Source of the DNA: Nonomuraea helvata
Lineage (GTDB): Bacteria > Actinomycetota > Actinomycetes > Streptosporangiales > Streptosporangiaceae
Assembly: GCF_039535785.1 (NCBI RefSeq)
Contig: NZ_BAAAXV010000012.1
Coordinates: 713,571 to 777,570 of the forward strand
Reading direction: 5' to 3'
Length of the DNA: 64,000 bases
Part shown: piece by piece, positions 52,221 through 61,467 of the stretch
Numbering within the stretch: the first letter of the stretch is position 1
Layout of the letters: the number at the start of each line of letters is the position of its first letter
Translations under genes and position numbers: made by a program
Notes under the pieces: model-generated
Told to the model about the DNA's origin: nothing
What the model saw: the letters and a program-made list of their open reading frames with translations, nothing else
Database searches by the model: none

Positions 52221-53345
52221 TCACAGGGGGAACCGCTCCGGGCGGAAGTCCGCAAGCATCTCATCTCGCTTCCCGCTGAGGATCTCCGCAGCGAGCAGCC
52301 GGCCGATTACCGGCCCGAGTGTGATGCCACTGTGGGAAACGGCCTCGTAGTAGCCCGGCACAGACGGCACCGCTCCCACCGAGGGGTATCCGTCGGCTGG
52401 GATGGGCCGGTTGGCTACCCGTGTCTCTACGATGCGGGAGTCGCCGAGCTCGGGAACGACGTGCCGCGCCGATTCGTGGAGCCGCCGTCCGAGCTCCGCC
52501 GGATCTTCGCCCGTGTCGATGAGCGCGTCGACCTCTCGGCTGTGGAGGACCATCGAAGCGTCTCCGTCAGGACGGATCTCGATATGAGGCGCGTGCATGG
52601 CCCGGCGAATCGGGACCTGAGCACAGCTGATCCGGGTGACGACGCCGGGCTCCCGGCGCATCGGCAAGTGCCGTGCGACGAGCTCGGCGACGTGGGCGGC
52701 GCTGGGGCCTGCTGCGTTCACGACGATGTCGACGTCGAGGCGGCTCCCATCGGATAAGGCAACTGTCCGGATGCTCCCGTCGGCACCGGTGCCGATGTCA
52801 CAGACCGCGGTGCCGGACCGGTGTTCGGCGCCGGATGCGACGGCCTGGCCGACCAGGCGGCCGACGAGATGACGTCCGTGCACCCAGGCTTCGTCGGGGT
52901 AGAACACGACTGGGGTTTCGCCGGGCATCGCCAGAGCAGGTTCGAGGCGGCGGCGCACCTCGGCCCCCGTGCACACCTCGACCCGGTAGTCCCAACGGGC
53001 CAGCAGCTCGACTGTTTCCAGGAGCTTCGCCTCCGCTGCGGGATCGTCCGTCCAGCGCAGGTGGCCGCTGGGGTACCACCATGAGTCCGGCCCGACGGTC
53101 CTGGCAAGCTCACGGTACGCCGCCATGCCCGCGACGTTCAGGTCGAAGTAGGACTTGCGCGCGGTCTTGTTGCTGGCATTGACCCACGAGAAAGACCAGT
53201 TGGTGACGCCTTCGCCCGGCTGGCCTGCGTCGATGAAGACCACCTCGGCGCCGTGCCGGGACAGGTTCCAGCCCACGCCGGCTCCGAGGATGCCCACTCC
53301 GATGACTGCGACACGTACAGGCCGCTGCACGGACCCGTTCCTCAC
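52221..53345 (-). CDS. FAD-dependent amino-acid/sarcosine-type oxidase (DAO family)
   Basis: 374 residues from a GTG with GGAAGG upstream. FAD motif 'VRVAVIGVGILGAGVGWNL' with the acidic end 'VVFIDAGQPGEGVTNWSFSW', then the DAO body 'WYPSGHLRWTDDPAAEAKLL', and the C-terminal 'VGAVPSVPGYYEAVSHSGIT' with 'LGPVIGRLLAAEILSGKRDE'. No covalent-flavin Cys is evident. DAO-family enzymes oxidise amines with oxygen or electron carriers. Convergent with the MFS gene; no partner gene. Confidence 0.88.
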   Translation of the reverse strand: MRNGSVQRPVRVAVIGVGILGAGVGWNLSRHGAEVVFIDAGQPGEGVTNWSFSWVNASNKTARKSYFDLNVAGMAAYRELARTVGPDSWWYPSGHLRWTDDPAAEAKLLETVELLARWDYRVEVCTGAEVRRRLEPALAMPGETPVVFYPDEAWVHGRHLVGRLVGQAVASGAEHRSGTAVCDIGTGADGSIRTVALSDGSRLDVDIVVNAAGPSAAHVAELVARHLPMRREPGVVTRISCAQVPIRRAMHAPHIEIRPDGDASMVLHSREVDALIDTGEDPAELGRRLHESARHVVPELGDSRIVETRVANRPIPADGYPSVGAVPSVPGYYEAVSHSGITLGPVIGRLLAAEILSGKRDEMLADFRPERFPL

Positions 53346-53646
53346 GAACGCCACCTTCCCAGATCACGGGCGAACTGCCGTTTCCAGTATGCAAACATGT
53401 GGAACGGCGAGCACTACGAACGGGACCGGCAAACGCTCCTGAATCGGGTGCTGCGCTCATCGGCACACCACGTCATCTGGACGCGTTGACACGTCGACAT
53501 ACGGAGCAGGGCACAGCGGACCACCCCGAACAGCCGGCCGCCACGATGGCGGACAACCCGCCCAGCCGCCCCACCGGGCCGCACCACCTGCCGGACGGCA
53601 TGCCGAGCCGTTCCAGGCCGTCTCCCGCCGCGACGACGCGGCACAT

Positions 53647-54540
53647 GTGACCACGCCCGTGCCCGCCCGCCGGCATCCCCGGCATCCCCGGCGTGGCCGG
53701 CTGGCCGTCGCTCTCGCCGGAGGGGCGCTGGCCGCGGGGGCCCTGCTCGTCGTGACCACCGTCGTTCCCCCGGAGGCACCGCACCCCGGAACCTCCCAGA
53801 GCGCGATCCCCCGCCCTACCGCCCGCCAGATCCTGCTCGCCGCGGCCGACGCGATCGCCACCGCGCCCGCGGAGGGGGACTACTGGCGGATCAGACAGCT
53901 CACCAGGTCGATGATGATCGAACCCGGCCGCGCCTACGTTCTCCAGCGCAGTCTGTCGGAGGAGCGGTGGCTGGCACGGCGCCCGGACGACCAGGGCTGG
54001 CGGATCAGCCGTGACCTCGGCGCCGCACCCGCGACTCCGGAGGACGAGGCCGCCTGGCAGGCGGCGGGCTCACCGTCCAGTTGGCAGTACGCGACGGACA
54101 CCGCCGGTCTGAACGCCACCTCGAACGAGAAGGTGCGGGCCACCCCGGCCAAGCCGGAGTCCGTCCGGCTGACGGGCGCGTGGCAGGGCTCGGGGGGCAT
54201 GCTGCTGATGAAGCCGATGACCTGGGCGGACCTCGGCAAGATTCCCAGCGGGCCCGACAAGCTGCGCGCCTATCTGGAAGGGCGCATCCGGGCGGTGTCC
54301 GGATCGGCTGACCTCCAGCCGCGGCTGCGCGAGGCCTGTATGCAGATCCTCCGCGGCCTGGCCGTCTCCCCCGATGTTCGGGCGGGGGCGTACCGGCTGC
54401 TCGCGACCCTGCCGGGCATGCGGGCCGACGGCGAGGTGGCCGATCCGCTGGGCCGCCGCGGGCAGGCGCTCAGCTACGAGGTGGAGGCGAGTCCCGGCCG
54501 GACGACCGAGATCCGGGCCGTCAGGGCCGACGTAGGGGGC
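53647..54540 (+). pseudogene. CU044_5270-like membrane protein, truncated at both ends
   Basis: A transmembrane helix at ~18-40 ('RLAVALAGGALAAGALLVV') is followed by 'ARQILLAAADAIATAPAEGD', 'YWRIRQLTRSM', a degenerate substrate-like region and 'EACMQILRGLAVSPDVRAGA', the late part of CU044_5270 proteins, which are often encoded next to ECF sigma factors. The normal cytoplasmic N-terminal 60-80 residues are missing and there is no ribosome site at the first GTG. After ~54533 the frame runs antisense into a convergent LysR gene. No sigma factor gene is left nearby. Confidence 0.6.
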
Positions 54541-54600
54541 GCGCCGTGGCGGCGCGGTGGATGTCGCTTCGGCGGGCGCGCATGCGCCGGACTGGCTTTT

Positions 54601-55470
54601 CTACCGGGCGGAGTCCTGGATGGCTTGGACCAGCGCGATGCTGGCGGGCGGGTCGGGTGGATCGCCGTAGGTGGCGGCGTAGAGCCGGCGGGTGAAGCCG
54701 GTGAGTTCGGTGGCGTGAATGTCGGGTCGGCGGTGGGCTTGCAGCGCGAGGCCGGGCAGGGTGGCGACGCCTTTGCCTGCGGCGACGAGGGCTTGCACGA
54801 CGACCATGTCGTCGCTGAGTGATGCGATGCGTGGAACGAAGCCTTCGTGCCGGCACAGCGTGATCAGCTCGTTCTGGCAGCGTTCGCAGCCGCCGATCCA
54901 TGCGGAGTGACGATGGTTCGCGATGCTGTCGTCGGGTCGCCCGCTTATGAGATAGATCGGGTCGTCGCCGACGTGGACGAGGCGGAATCCCCCGTCCTCT
55001 TCCTCGACCGGGGCGCCGGCGTACCGGAAGATGAGTGCGACGTCGATCTCGCCGCCCCGCAGCATCTGCAGCGCTTCGACCGGGTGACGCTCGATCAGGA
55101 TCAGCTCGAGTCCCGGATGCGCCTGGTCCAAGGCGGCGGCCGCCTTCGGCACGATCGTGCTCAGCGTCGACGCGTTGGCGGCCAGGCGGACCCGCCCCGC
55201 CCGCAGACCGATCTGCGCTGCCAGCTCGTTGGTCGCCGCGTCGACCCGTCCCACGATCTCGGTGGCCCGGTTGGCCAGCAGTCGCCCTTCAGGGGTCAAC
55301 CGGATCCCACGGCCCACCCGCTGGACGAGCTTCACGCCGGTGGCCGCTTCCAGGCGAGACAGGTGATGACTCACCGACGGCTGCGTGTAGTGCAGCTCTC
55401 TGGCTGCCTCGGTCACGGACCCGTGACGTGCCACCGCGGCCAGAACCCTGAGATGGATCAGGTTCAGCAT
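54601..55470 (-). CDS. LysR-family transcriptional regulator
   Basis: 289 residues. HTH 'LIHLRVLAAVARHGSVTEAA', 'RELHYTQPSVSHHLSRLEAA' and 'VGRGIRLTPEGRLLANRATE', then the effector domain with 'AANASTLSTIVPKAAAALDQ'. It is divergent from the RibD-type reductase gene. The intergenic strip (55471-55586) is AT-rich and contains short direct repeats (AATGT, GAATGT, CGATGT), a likely LysR site. Probable target: the reductase/cupin genes. Confidence 0.92.
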   Translation of the reverse strand: MLNLIHLRVLAAVARHGSVTEAARELHYTQPSVSHHLSRLEAATGVKLVQRVGRGIRLTPEGRLLANRATEIVGRVDAATNELAAQIGLRAGRVRLAANASTLSTIVPKAAAALDQAHPGLELILIERHPVEALQMLRGGEIDVALIFRYAGAPVEEEDGGFRLVHVGDDPIYLISGRPDDSIANHRHSAWIGGCERCQNELITLCRHEGFVPRIASLSDDMVVVQALVAAGKGVATLPGLALQAHRRPDIHATELTGFTRRLYAATYGDPPDPPASIALVQAIQDSAR

Positions 55471-55586
55471 AGATAGAAGATATCAATGTGAATGTCGATG
55501 TATTGGCATTAGACGTCATCTATCGATCCGGCCATGCTCACTGGTGAGGGCGCCGGACGGCGGCGCCGAGCCGACCGAGGAGCATG

Positions 55587-56246
55587 ATGAGCAAGCTCAG
55601 GTGTCACATCTCGATCTCGCTGGACGGGTTCGTCGCCGGCCCGAACCAGAGCGAGGAGAACCCGCTCGGCGAAGGTGGCGATCGGCTCCACGACTGGGTG
55701 GTTCGGCTGGCAGCCTTTCGCCGAGCCCACGGCGAGGAGGGCGGCGAGGTGACCGAGAGCACACGGGTGTTCGAGGAGTCGATCGACAACATCGGCGCCG
55801 GGGTGATGGGCAGGAACATGTTCGGCCCCATCGGCGGCGGCGCCTGGGGCGAGGAGCGGTGGACGGGCTGGTGGGGTGAGAACCCGCCCTTCCACTACCC
55901 CGTGTTCGTCCTCACCCATCACGCGCGTGATCCGGTGCAGATGGAGGGAGGGACCACGTACCACTTCGTCACCGACGGCATCGAGTCCGCGCTCGAGCAG
56001 GCGAAGAAGGCCGCCGGCAACAAGGACGTCATGCTGTGGGGCGGCGGCCACATCGCTCGGCAGTACCTGGCGGCGGGGCTGCTGGACGAGCTCGAGCTGC
56101 ACGTCGTTCCGGTGTTGCTCGGTGGCGGTTCCCGCCTCCTCGACGACCTCGGGGACGCGGATGTACGACTCGAGCAGATCCGGGCGGTCGAGGCGCCCGG
56201 CGTCACCCACCTCAAGTACCGGATTCTGCCGGGTGCCGCGTCATGA
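55587..56246 (+). CDS. Dihydrofolate reductase/RibD C-terminal family reductase
   Basis: 219 residues. 'KLRCHISISLDGFVAGPNQS' at the N-terminus, 'RNMFGPIGGGAWGEERWTGW', 'VFVLTHHARDPVQMEGGTTY' and 'LWGGGHIARQYLAAGLLDEL' form the NADPH-binding fold shared with DHFR and RibD. These proteins are widespread and mostly of unknown substrate. Two adjacent ATGs: the second gives better spacing to GAGGAG. The stop overlaps the following tiny frame (ATGA), suggesting an operon. Confidence 0.9.
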   Translation: MSKLRCHISISLDGFVAGPNQSEENPLGEGGDRLHDWVVRLAAFRRAHGEEGGEVTESTRVFEESIDNIGAGVMGRNMFGPIGGGAWGEERWTGWWGENPPFHYPVFVLTHHARDPVQMEGGTTYHFVTDGIESALEQAKKAAGNKDVMLWGGGHIARQYLAAGLLDELELHVVPVLLGGGSRLLDDLGDADVRLEQIRAVEAPGVTHLKYRILPGAAS

Positions 56247-56356
56247 TCGACACAGCGATCATCGTCGACAGCGCCCGGCCCGGACACAACCCCATTACCC
56301 TGCCGGACCACGTCATGGCCTGGGGCGCCGCGCTGAAGGAGCATCATGGAGCCTGA
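56243..56356 (+). CDS. Tiny overlapping frame, 37 residues
   Basis: Starts at ATGA overlapping the reductase stop and ends overlapping the cupin start. Reads 'MIDTAIIVDSARPGHNPITL' then 'PDHVMAWGAALKEHHGA'. The 'HNPITLPDHVMAWGAALK' part looks like real protein, probably the opening of a larger gene now shortened. No function can be given. Confidence 0.4.
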   Translation: MIDTAIIVDSARPGHNPITLPDHVMAWGAALKEHHGA

Positions 56357-56918
56357 TCGTCTGCGGGCCTTCATCGACGACGTGGGACTCGTGGTGCGCA
56401 GCACCGGCGACGAGCACGAGATCACGGCGCGGATCGCCGAGCGGCTGTCCGCTCTGCTGGCCGGCGGTTACCGGCTTCCGCCGGAGGTCACGCGATCATC
56501 GTCCGCGCGTCACCTGACGTATCCGCTCTACATCGCTCCCGACGGCAGCTGGTCGATGGCATCCGTGGTCTGGGACGTGGGTCAGCGGACCAACGTGCAT
56601 TCGCACGAGACGTGGGGCGTCGCCGGCATCTACGCGGGAGTCGAACACGAGCTCCGCTACCTCAAGCCGACGACGTCCACCGCGAGCGCGCCACTGACAC
56701 CGGCCGGCGAAACGCGATGGGCGCCGGGGCAGGTGACCGTCTGCTGCACCACTGACGATGATGTCCATGCCGTCGCAGCCGTCGGCAGCGAACCCACCGT
56801 CGGGATCCACGTCTACGGCGGCGACATCGGCACGATCAGACGGCGGTCGTACGACCCCGCCACCGGCGAGGCCCGCTGGTTCGTCTCCGGCTGGGACAGC
56901 CCTGGGGACGTGCCCTGA
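56346..56918 (+). CDS. Cupin protein of the cysteine dioxygenase type
   Basis: 190 residues. Iron ligands appear as 'RTNVHSHETWGVAGIYAGVE' (H-x-H-x(3)-E-like pattern) and a later 'VGIHVYGGDIGTIRRRSYDP' (third His). The 'H-V-Y-G-G-D-I' end matches bacterial cysteine or 3-mercaptopropionate dioxygenase homologues, which oxidise thiols to sulfinates. AAGGAG lies six bases before the ATG. Follows the RibD-type reductase, likely in one operon under the LysR regulator. Confidence 0.85.
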   Translation: MEPDRLRAFIDDVGLVVRSTGDEHEITARIAERLSALLAGGYRLPPEVTRSSSARHLTYPLYIAPDGSWSMASVVWDVGQRTNVHSHETWGVAGIYAGVEHELRYLKPTTSTASAPLTPAGETRWAPGQVTVCCTTDDDVHAVAAVGSEPTVGIHVYGGDIGTIRRRSYDPATGEARWFVSGWDSPGDVP

Positions 56919-57335
56919 GGACGCGGCACGCCGATGGCGACGTGGGCGGGCCTGGTGGCCCGGCTGCCGGCCGCCGAGCGGCTGGCCCGGGTACGGGCGG
57001 ATCGCCTGCTCGGTCGACCCCGGCCGCGGTATCGTCCTGCTCGCCGCGCTCCCCCTCATGCTCAGCTGCGCGGAACACGGATGCCGCCTGGAAAGCATCC
57101 ACGAGGTTCGCCGAGCCCACCGCTACGGCGAGCCGATGACCCCCGCCCGGTGCCGGACGCCATCGCCGCGCTGGACCGGCTCACCTTCGAAGGCATCGCC
57201 ACCGGCGAGCGTCACGCTGCCCCAGCGCACGGTGCACGTCGGGGTGTGGCTGCGACCTGGCCTGAAGATGACCCAGTCAGTTCGCGTGGAATTGGCCCGT
57301 GTGCTGGGTCAATTGCACGCACTACCCTCGGCGCT
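56919..57335. other. Intergenic stretch without a recognised gene
   Basis: Over 400 bases. Short pieces such as 'VPDAIAALDRLTFEGIATGE' and 'MLSCAEHGCRLESIHEVRRA' look like former coding sequence in different frames, but none connects to a start and stop. No repeats or hairpins noted. Confidence 0.45.
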
Positions 57336-58097
57336 ATGACCATGGGATCCACCTCGACTGACCAGCCCACCTCCTTGCCCTTGGCCGAGGTGCCGATGCG
57401 TCAGGCCCGCAACTCCGCCGCTTTTTGGATCGCGACCGGGCGATGCCGGGGGCATGAGGTGATCCGGCGCCGCGGATTCGTCGCGATCGGCGGCGACGAG
57501 CGGGCAGGGCTGCGGATCTTGATCCAGGAGCCCGCCCTCGATCCGGGCGAACTGGCTGAGTTGAGCGAGCTGGCCCGCCTGGCCGCGGGCCCGGTGAATG
57601 CCGAGGATCCGTTCAGCTCGACCGACCTGAGCCACCTGGGCCTGCGCAGCTGGCAGATGCCGGTGATGCTGCGCCCGCCCGGGCCCGTCGCCGAGCCATC
57701 GCTGGAGGTGATCCGGGTACGGCGGCTCGAGGACCTCCAGGCGGCCGAACAGATCGTGATCGAGGGCTTCGAGCTGGCCGGATTCGAGCCCTACCGCCCC
57801 GGCGAGCTGTTCCCGACGACGCTGATCGAGCAGCCGGGCGTGGAGGTGTTCGTCGCATCCCACGACGGCGTGGCCGCGGGAGCGTGCGTCAGCGTCGTGG
57901 ACGACGGTGTCGGCAGCCATTACTGGGTCGCGACGTCGCCGGCGTTCCGCTCGCGTGGCGTGGGGCGGGCCGTCATGCTCGCCTCCCTGGCCCACCTCGC
58001 GGATCTACCGCTCACCCTCACCGCATCGAAGCTGGGCAGGCCACTGTATGAGTCGCTCGGTTACATCGCCGCGACGCCCTCGACCTGGTGGGCCTGA
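57336..58097 (+). CDS. GNAT-family N-acetyltransferase, two-domain
   Basis: 253 residues. The N-terminal half ('RNSAAFWIATGRCRGHEVIR', 'RRGFVAIGGDERAGLRILIQ') is a degenerate acetyltransferase-like lobe; the C-terminal half has the acetyl-CoA motif 'SPAFRSRGVGRAVMLASLAH' and 'LTASKLGRPLYESLGYIAAT'. Acceptor unknown. No ribosome site precedes the ATG at 57336, so the transcript may be leaderless or the start may be at 57396. Confidence 0.85.
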   Translation: MTMGSTSTDQPTSLPLAEVPMRQARNSAAFWIATGRCRGHEVIRRRGFVAIGGDERAGLRILIQEPALDPGELAELSELARLAAGPVNAEDPFSSTDLSHLGLRSWQMPVMLRPPGPVAEPSLEVIRVRRLEDLQAAEQIVIEGFELAGFEPYRPGELFPTTLIEQPGVEVFVASHDGVAAGACVSVVDDGVGSHYWVATSPAFRSRGVGRAVMLASLAHLADLPLTLTASKLGRPLYESLGYIAATPSTWWA

Positions 58098-58339
58098 GCT
58101 GGTGCCGCGAGCCGCCGGGGATCCCGGCGTGGACCAAGCGGCTGACGGTGCCGGACTCCGAGGCCCGCCGCCGGGGCCAGGTTCGGGAGGACTTCGTGCT
58201 GGAGGGCCTCTACTGGGAGGCCGGCACCGCCCGGCTGCTGCGACCGGCATTCGTGATGTGGCCCTCGGAAGGCCGATTCGACCCGCAGGTGCGGGCTGGT
58301 GGCGTTGCTGGCCCCGCCGTACGCGCTGATGATTTCTGA
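58088..58339 (+). CDS. Uncertain short frame overlapping the GNAT end
   Basis: A GTG inside the GNAT stop region opens 83 residues, including 'TKRLTVPDSEARRRGQVRED' and 'FVLEGLYWEAGTARLLRPAF'. It may be a remnant or a coupled small gene; no family and no ribosome site. Reported only because coding character is suggestive. Confidence 0.25.
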   Translation: MGLSWCREPPGIPAWTKRLTVPDSEARRRGQVREDFVLEGLYWEAGTARLLRPAFVMWPSEGRFDPQVRAGGVAGPAVRADDF

Positions 58340-58365
58340 CGGTGGAGATCTCTACGCTGCCCCGT

Positions 58366-59583
58366 ATGAATCGTGAGCGGATTCTCCTGACCCATCCCGG
58401 CACCTCGAAGCCCAAATATCTGGAGCTCCGGGCCGACGGGGTCGAGCTGCACCGAAGCTGGTGGACCGGTGCCGGGAAGCCTCAGGAGCGCATGAAGTCG
58501 TTCGGCAGCGGGCGCGCGGCACGCGAGGCCCTGGAGAAGATCGTCACCGAGAAGATGCGTGACGGGTACGCCGTGCTGCGCGACGTCGCCGCGACCGAGC
58601 CGGGCGACGTCCTCGTCCAGTGCGCGACGCCGGCTACCAACGGGATCGTCGCGTTCGCCCTGCACCCGGACGGCGGCACCCTCGCGGTCGCCCGCGGCAT
58701 TCCTGACCGGGTCAGGCTGCGGCTCGACTCCGAGGTGCAGACCGTCGACTTACGGACCGGCGCCCGCCGGGTGGTGTACGCCGATGCGTCGCGGAACTCA
58801 GCGGTCCATGACATGGCATTCGAACCGGACGGATCACACCTGACGTTCACCGTCCGGAACACAAGCAGCCGGGAGGACACGAGCCACACGGTGGCACTCG
58901 CCACCGGTCACGTTCAGCGCCTGCCCCACACCCGCTTGGGGCGGGACGCCGTCGCCGGCCGGATGCTGGTGGCCGACGATCGCACGTTGCGCGTGCTGGG
59001 CCCGGATGGCCATTCGTGCCTCGATCTTCCGGCGGGCGAGCGCTCGCAGACCGGCACCGCCGCCCTGTCTCCGTCGGGCCGGCTCGTCGGCCTCATCCAC
59101 CACCCGGACAACCGCGATACGGAGTACGACCTCGAGATTTGGGATGTCGACACCGGCCGACGAGTGCTCGGTGCCCCGTACCCCTTCCCGACGAGAGCCG
59201 ATAATGCCCGTGGGCTCGGCAAGCTGATGTTCGACCGGACCGAGCAGCTTCTTGTTGCGAGCGATGAGACGTTGGGATGCTGCGGTATCTCGGTGGAATC
59301 CGGTGCCGTGTGCTGGACGATCGAAGACAGGTTGGCTGACGTCGCGCTGTCACCCAATGGCACCCGGCTCGCTGGCGCCCGCATCCAAGGTCCGGTCATC
59401 GTTTATGACGTCGCGACCGGACAGCCGCTGGAGCCGCGCTTCGTCGTACCCGGCGAGCCATCACTCTATTACCGCACGGTTGAGTTCTCCGCCGATGGCC
59501 AGCTGCTGGCGGTCGGCGACCACCCCGGCCGCGTCACGGTGTTCCGGTTCGACGGCCTGGAGTTCACCAAGCCCGGCGGCTGA
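58366..59583 (+). CDS. WGR-like domain plus beta-propeller protein
   Basis: 405 residues. The first ~75 residues ('KYLELRADGVELHRSWWTG', 'AGKPQERMKSFGSGRAAREA', 'LEKIVTEKMRDGY') resemble the WGR domain known from PARPs and bacterial MolR-type proteins, though the W-G-R triplet is not exact. The remaining ~320 residues are six to seven propeller blades ('FALHPDGGTLAVARG', 'ALSPSGRLVGLIHHPDN', 'VEFSADGQLLAVGDH'). Expected to be a binding platform; no enzyme site. The ATG is a choice between 58342 and 58366, neither with a good ribosome site. Confidence 0.75.
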   Translation: MNRERILLTHPGTSKPKYLELRADGVELHRSWWTGAGKPQERMKSFGSGRAAREALEKIVTEKMRDGYAVLRDVAATEPGDVLVQCATPATNGIVAFALHPDGGTLAVARGIPDRVRLRLDSEVQTVDLRTGARRVVYADASRNSAVHDMAFEPDGSHLTFTVRNTSSREDTSHTVALATGHVQRLPHTRLGRDAVAGRMLVADDRTLRVLGPDGHSCLDLPAGERSQTGTAALSPSGRLVGLIHHPDNRDTEYDLEIWDVDTGRRVLGAPYPFPTRADNARGLGKLMFDRTEQLLVASDETLGCCGISVESGAVCWTIEDRLADVALSPNGTRLAGARIQGPVIVYDVATGQPLEPRFVVPGEPSLYYRTVEFSADGQLLAVGDHPGRVTVFRFDGLEFTKPGG

Positions 59584-59725
59584 CCGGGCGGGCGTTCAAC
59601 GCTCGCGGCGTTCGCGTTGGGCACGAACATGGGAATCCGGCAGATGGCCGCTGGCCCGCTTCAACGCTCTGAAGGCGGACACGCCGGTGCCGAAGGACGT
59701 CATCGACACCGGTAACCAGAGCGGC

Positions 59726-60382
59726 TCAGCCCGTGGCGGTGGTCGTCGCGGCGACGGTCGCCGCGGTGATCGTCGTGATCATGACCGCGTTGATGGCGGC
59801 GATGGTCTGAGCGACCGCGTCGGCCGTCCAGGCGCCCTCCGCGATCTCCTTGACGCGCTGCTTGTTCGCCTCGGGGAAGGCCTTGCGGTCGAGCTTGGCC
59901 GCGTGCGCGATGGCGATCAGGACGGCCGTGCGGGCGTCGGGGTCGGCGCCCGCCAGCGCGCTGATCACCCGGTCCCTGACCGCGGCCTCCACGTCCGGGT
60001 TGGCCTCGGGCCAGCGCGTGGTTGGGAAGATGCCCAGCACCTTGCCGCGCTGCTCGGTCAGCACGCCCGACTCCGCCAGCCTCGTGAGCAGGCGCTTGCG
60101 CAGCTTGGCCGACTGCAGCCGCTGGACCCACCAGGCGGGCTTGCGCTCCTTGCCCTCCTCGGCGATGCGGGTCAGCGTGGCGTCCAGCTCGGAGTCGCCG
60201 AGCGGGGACGGGTCCTTGACCGTCACCTTCTTGTCCGACAGCTCCAGCCGACCGTTGACCGCCAGCTCGGCGAGGAGCGCGCCAGCGAGGGCCGGGTCGA
60301 GCTGAGTCCCGGAGACGAGCTGCGTGCCCTTCTCGTCGTTGTAGGTGAGCAGGAGGAGTTCCTCGGCGATCGTCACAGTCAT
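59726..60382 (-). CDS. GPP34 (GOLPH3/VPS74-like) family protein
   Basis: 218 residues, complete. Typical order: 'MTVTIAEELLLLTYNDEKGT', 'DPALAGALLAELAVNGRLEL', 'PAWWVQRLQSAKLRKRLLTR', 'GKVLGIFPTTRWPEANPDVE' and 'DARTAVLIAIAHAAKLDRKA'. The T-R-W-P-E-x-x-P block matches the phosphoinositide-binding edge of the eukaryotic fold, but bacterial function is unknown. It ends in an unusual T/A-rich hydrophobic tail ('AINAVMITTITAATVAATTT') that could be membrane-associating. Confidence 0.9.
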   Translation of the reverse strand: MTVTIAEELLLLTYNDEKGTQLVSGTQLDPALAGALLAELAVNGRLELSDKKVTVKDPSPLGDSELDATLTRIAEEGKERKPAWWVQRLQSAKLRKRLLTRLAESGVLTEQRGKVLGIFPTTRWPEANPDVEAAVRDRVISALAGADPDARTAVLIAIAHAAKLDRKAFPEANKQRVKEIAEGAWTADAVAQTIAAINAVMITTITAATVAATTTATG

Positions 60383-60593
60383 GCTTCGACACTAACCTCC
60401 CAGCCATGACCATCTCGGAGAAGTTGCACGCCGTCGGCCGCCCGTTGCTCCGGGCGCAGCTCGAGTGCTCCGCTGGGGAAGAATGGATCCCACCGGCATC
60501 TCCATGTACCGCAACAAGTGCCCGTACACGCCGTCGCCGTCACCCAGCCCGTCACCCTCGCCCTCCAGCAGCCCATCACCCCAGCCCACAGGC

Positions 60594-60880
60594 GCCTGCA
60601 CCGCGAACTACCGCACGGTGAACTCGTGGTCGGGCGGCTACCAGGGCGAGGTCACAGTGAAGGCAGGCACTCGGCGGTCAACGGGTGGACCGTCAGATGG
60701 ACGCTGAGCAGCGGTCAGTCGATCTCCCAACTGTGGAACGGCACCCTGAGCGGCAACAGTTCCGCGGTGACGGTGTCGAACACCTCGTACAACGCCTCGA
60801 TCCCGGCCTCCGGCACGACCACGTTCGGCTTTCTCGGCAACGGTGCCCCGTCCCTGACGTATACCAGCCCGTGGCCACAA
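60594..60880 (+). pseudogene. CBM2 cellulose-binding module remnant, frameshifted
   Basis: After a (SP)n-type linker, one frame gives 'CTANYRTVNSWSGGYQGEVT' and, following a one-base shift near 60667, the next frame gives 'AVNGWTVRWTLSSGQSISQL' and 'TTTFGFLGNGAPSLTYT'. These are the two halves of a family 2 carbohydrate-binding module (conserved Cys and Trp residues visible). The catalytic domain that should precede the linker is absent. Remaining pieces between 60880 and 61130 are unrecognised debris. Confidence 0.8.
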
Positions 60881-61150
60881 CATGATGACCGCCTTCGTCG
60901 AAGCCGGTGGGGACTCCGGCAGCTGGCCGCGCATCTCTGGGACGGGCTCTGGCTCGGCAACGGCGACATTGGCGCCTACACTCGCGAGACTGCCGGCTGC
61001 TGAAACGGACGTGTTCGCGTTGCTCGGACGCGTGGCGCGCCTACATGCGGCGCTCGACCGCCACCGTGAACCACTCCGACCGGCTCACCCTGGCCCAGAA
61101 CGTCAGCTTCCTCTGACGCTCCGGCCCTCCATGCCCTCAGGCCCCCGGAT

Positions 61151-61171
61151 CCCGCGGCCGAACGCCGCGGG
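61151..61171. terminator. GC-rich hairpin
   Basis: Eight-base stem CCCGCGGC / GCCGCGGG with loop CGAAC, downstream of the CBM2 debris. Sequence from here to 61467 contains no recognised gene and should hold the metalloprotease promoter. Confidence 0.55.
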
Positions 61172-61467
61172 CCGCGGGGGTCACAGCGATTTTTCAGGGT
61201 CGATGTCCGGGCAGTTTCCGCGCACCTGGGAGGACCGGCCGATATGACGGAGACGATGGTCTCCGGAACTCTGCGTTGATCTTGTGCGTATAACTGCGCG
61301 TCGAGTACCGTCACAGCGTGCAAACGGTTTCCGCCGACGTGAACCGCCCATAGTAAGAACGCCTCGGCGAAACCGCGCCGGCCGCCCGTCCGGGCGCGAC
61401 CGGTGACCGCGCAATTCCTCCACCCGTCACGCTGTTCCGCCCTGCCCGAGAAGAATCGAAGTGGATC

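Noticed and set aside
54541..54822. Continuation of the CU044_5270-like frame over the LysR gene
   Set aside because: This part is antisense to a well-supported LysR coding sequence; the sense match ends near 54533.
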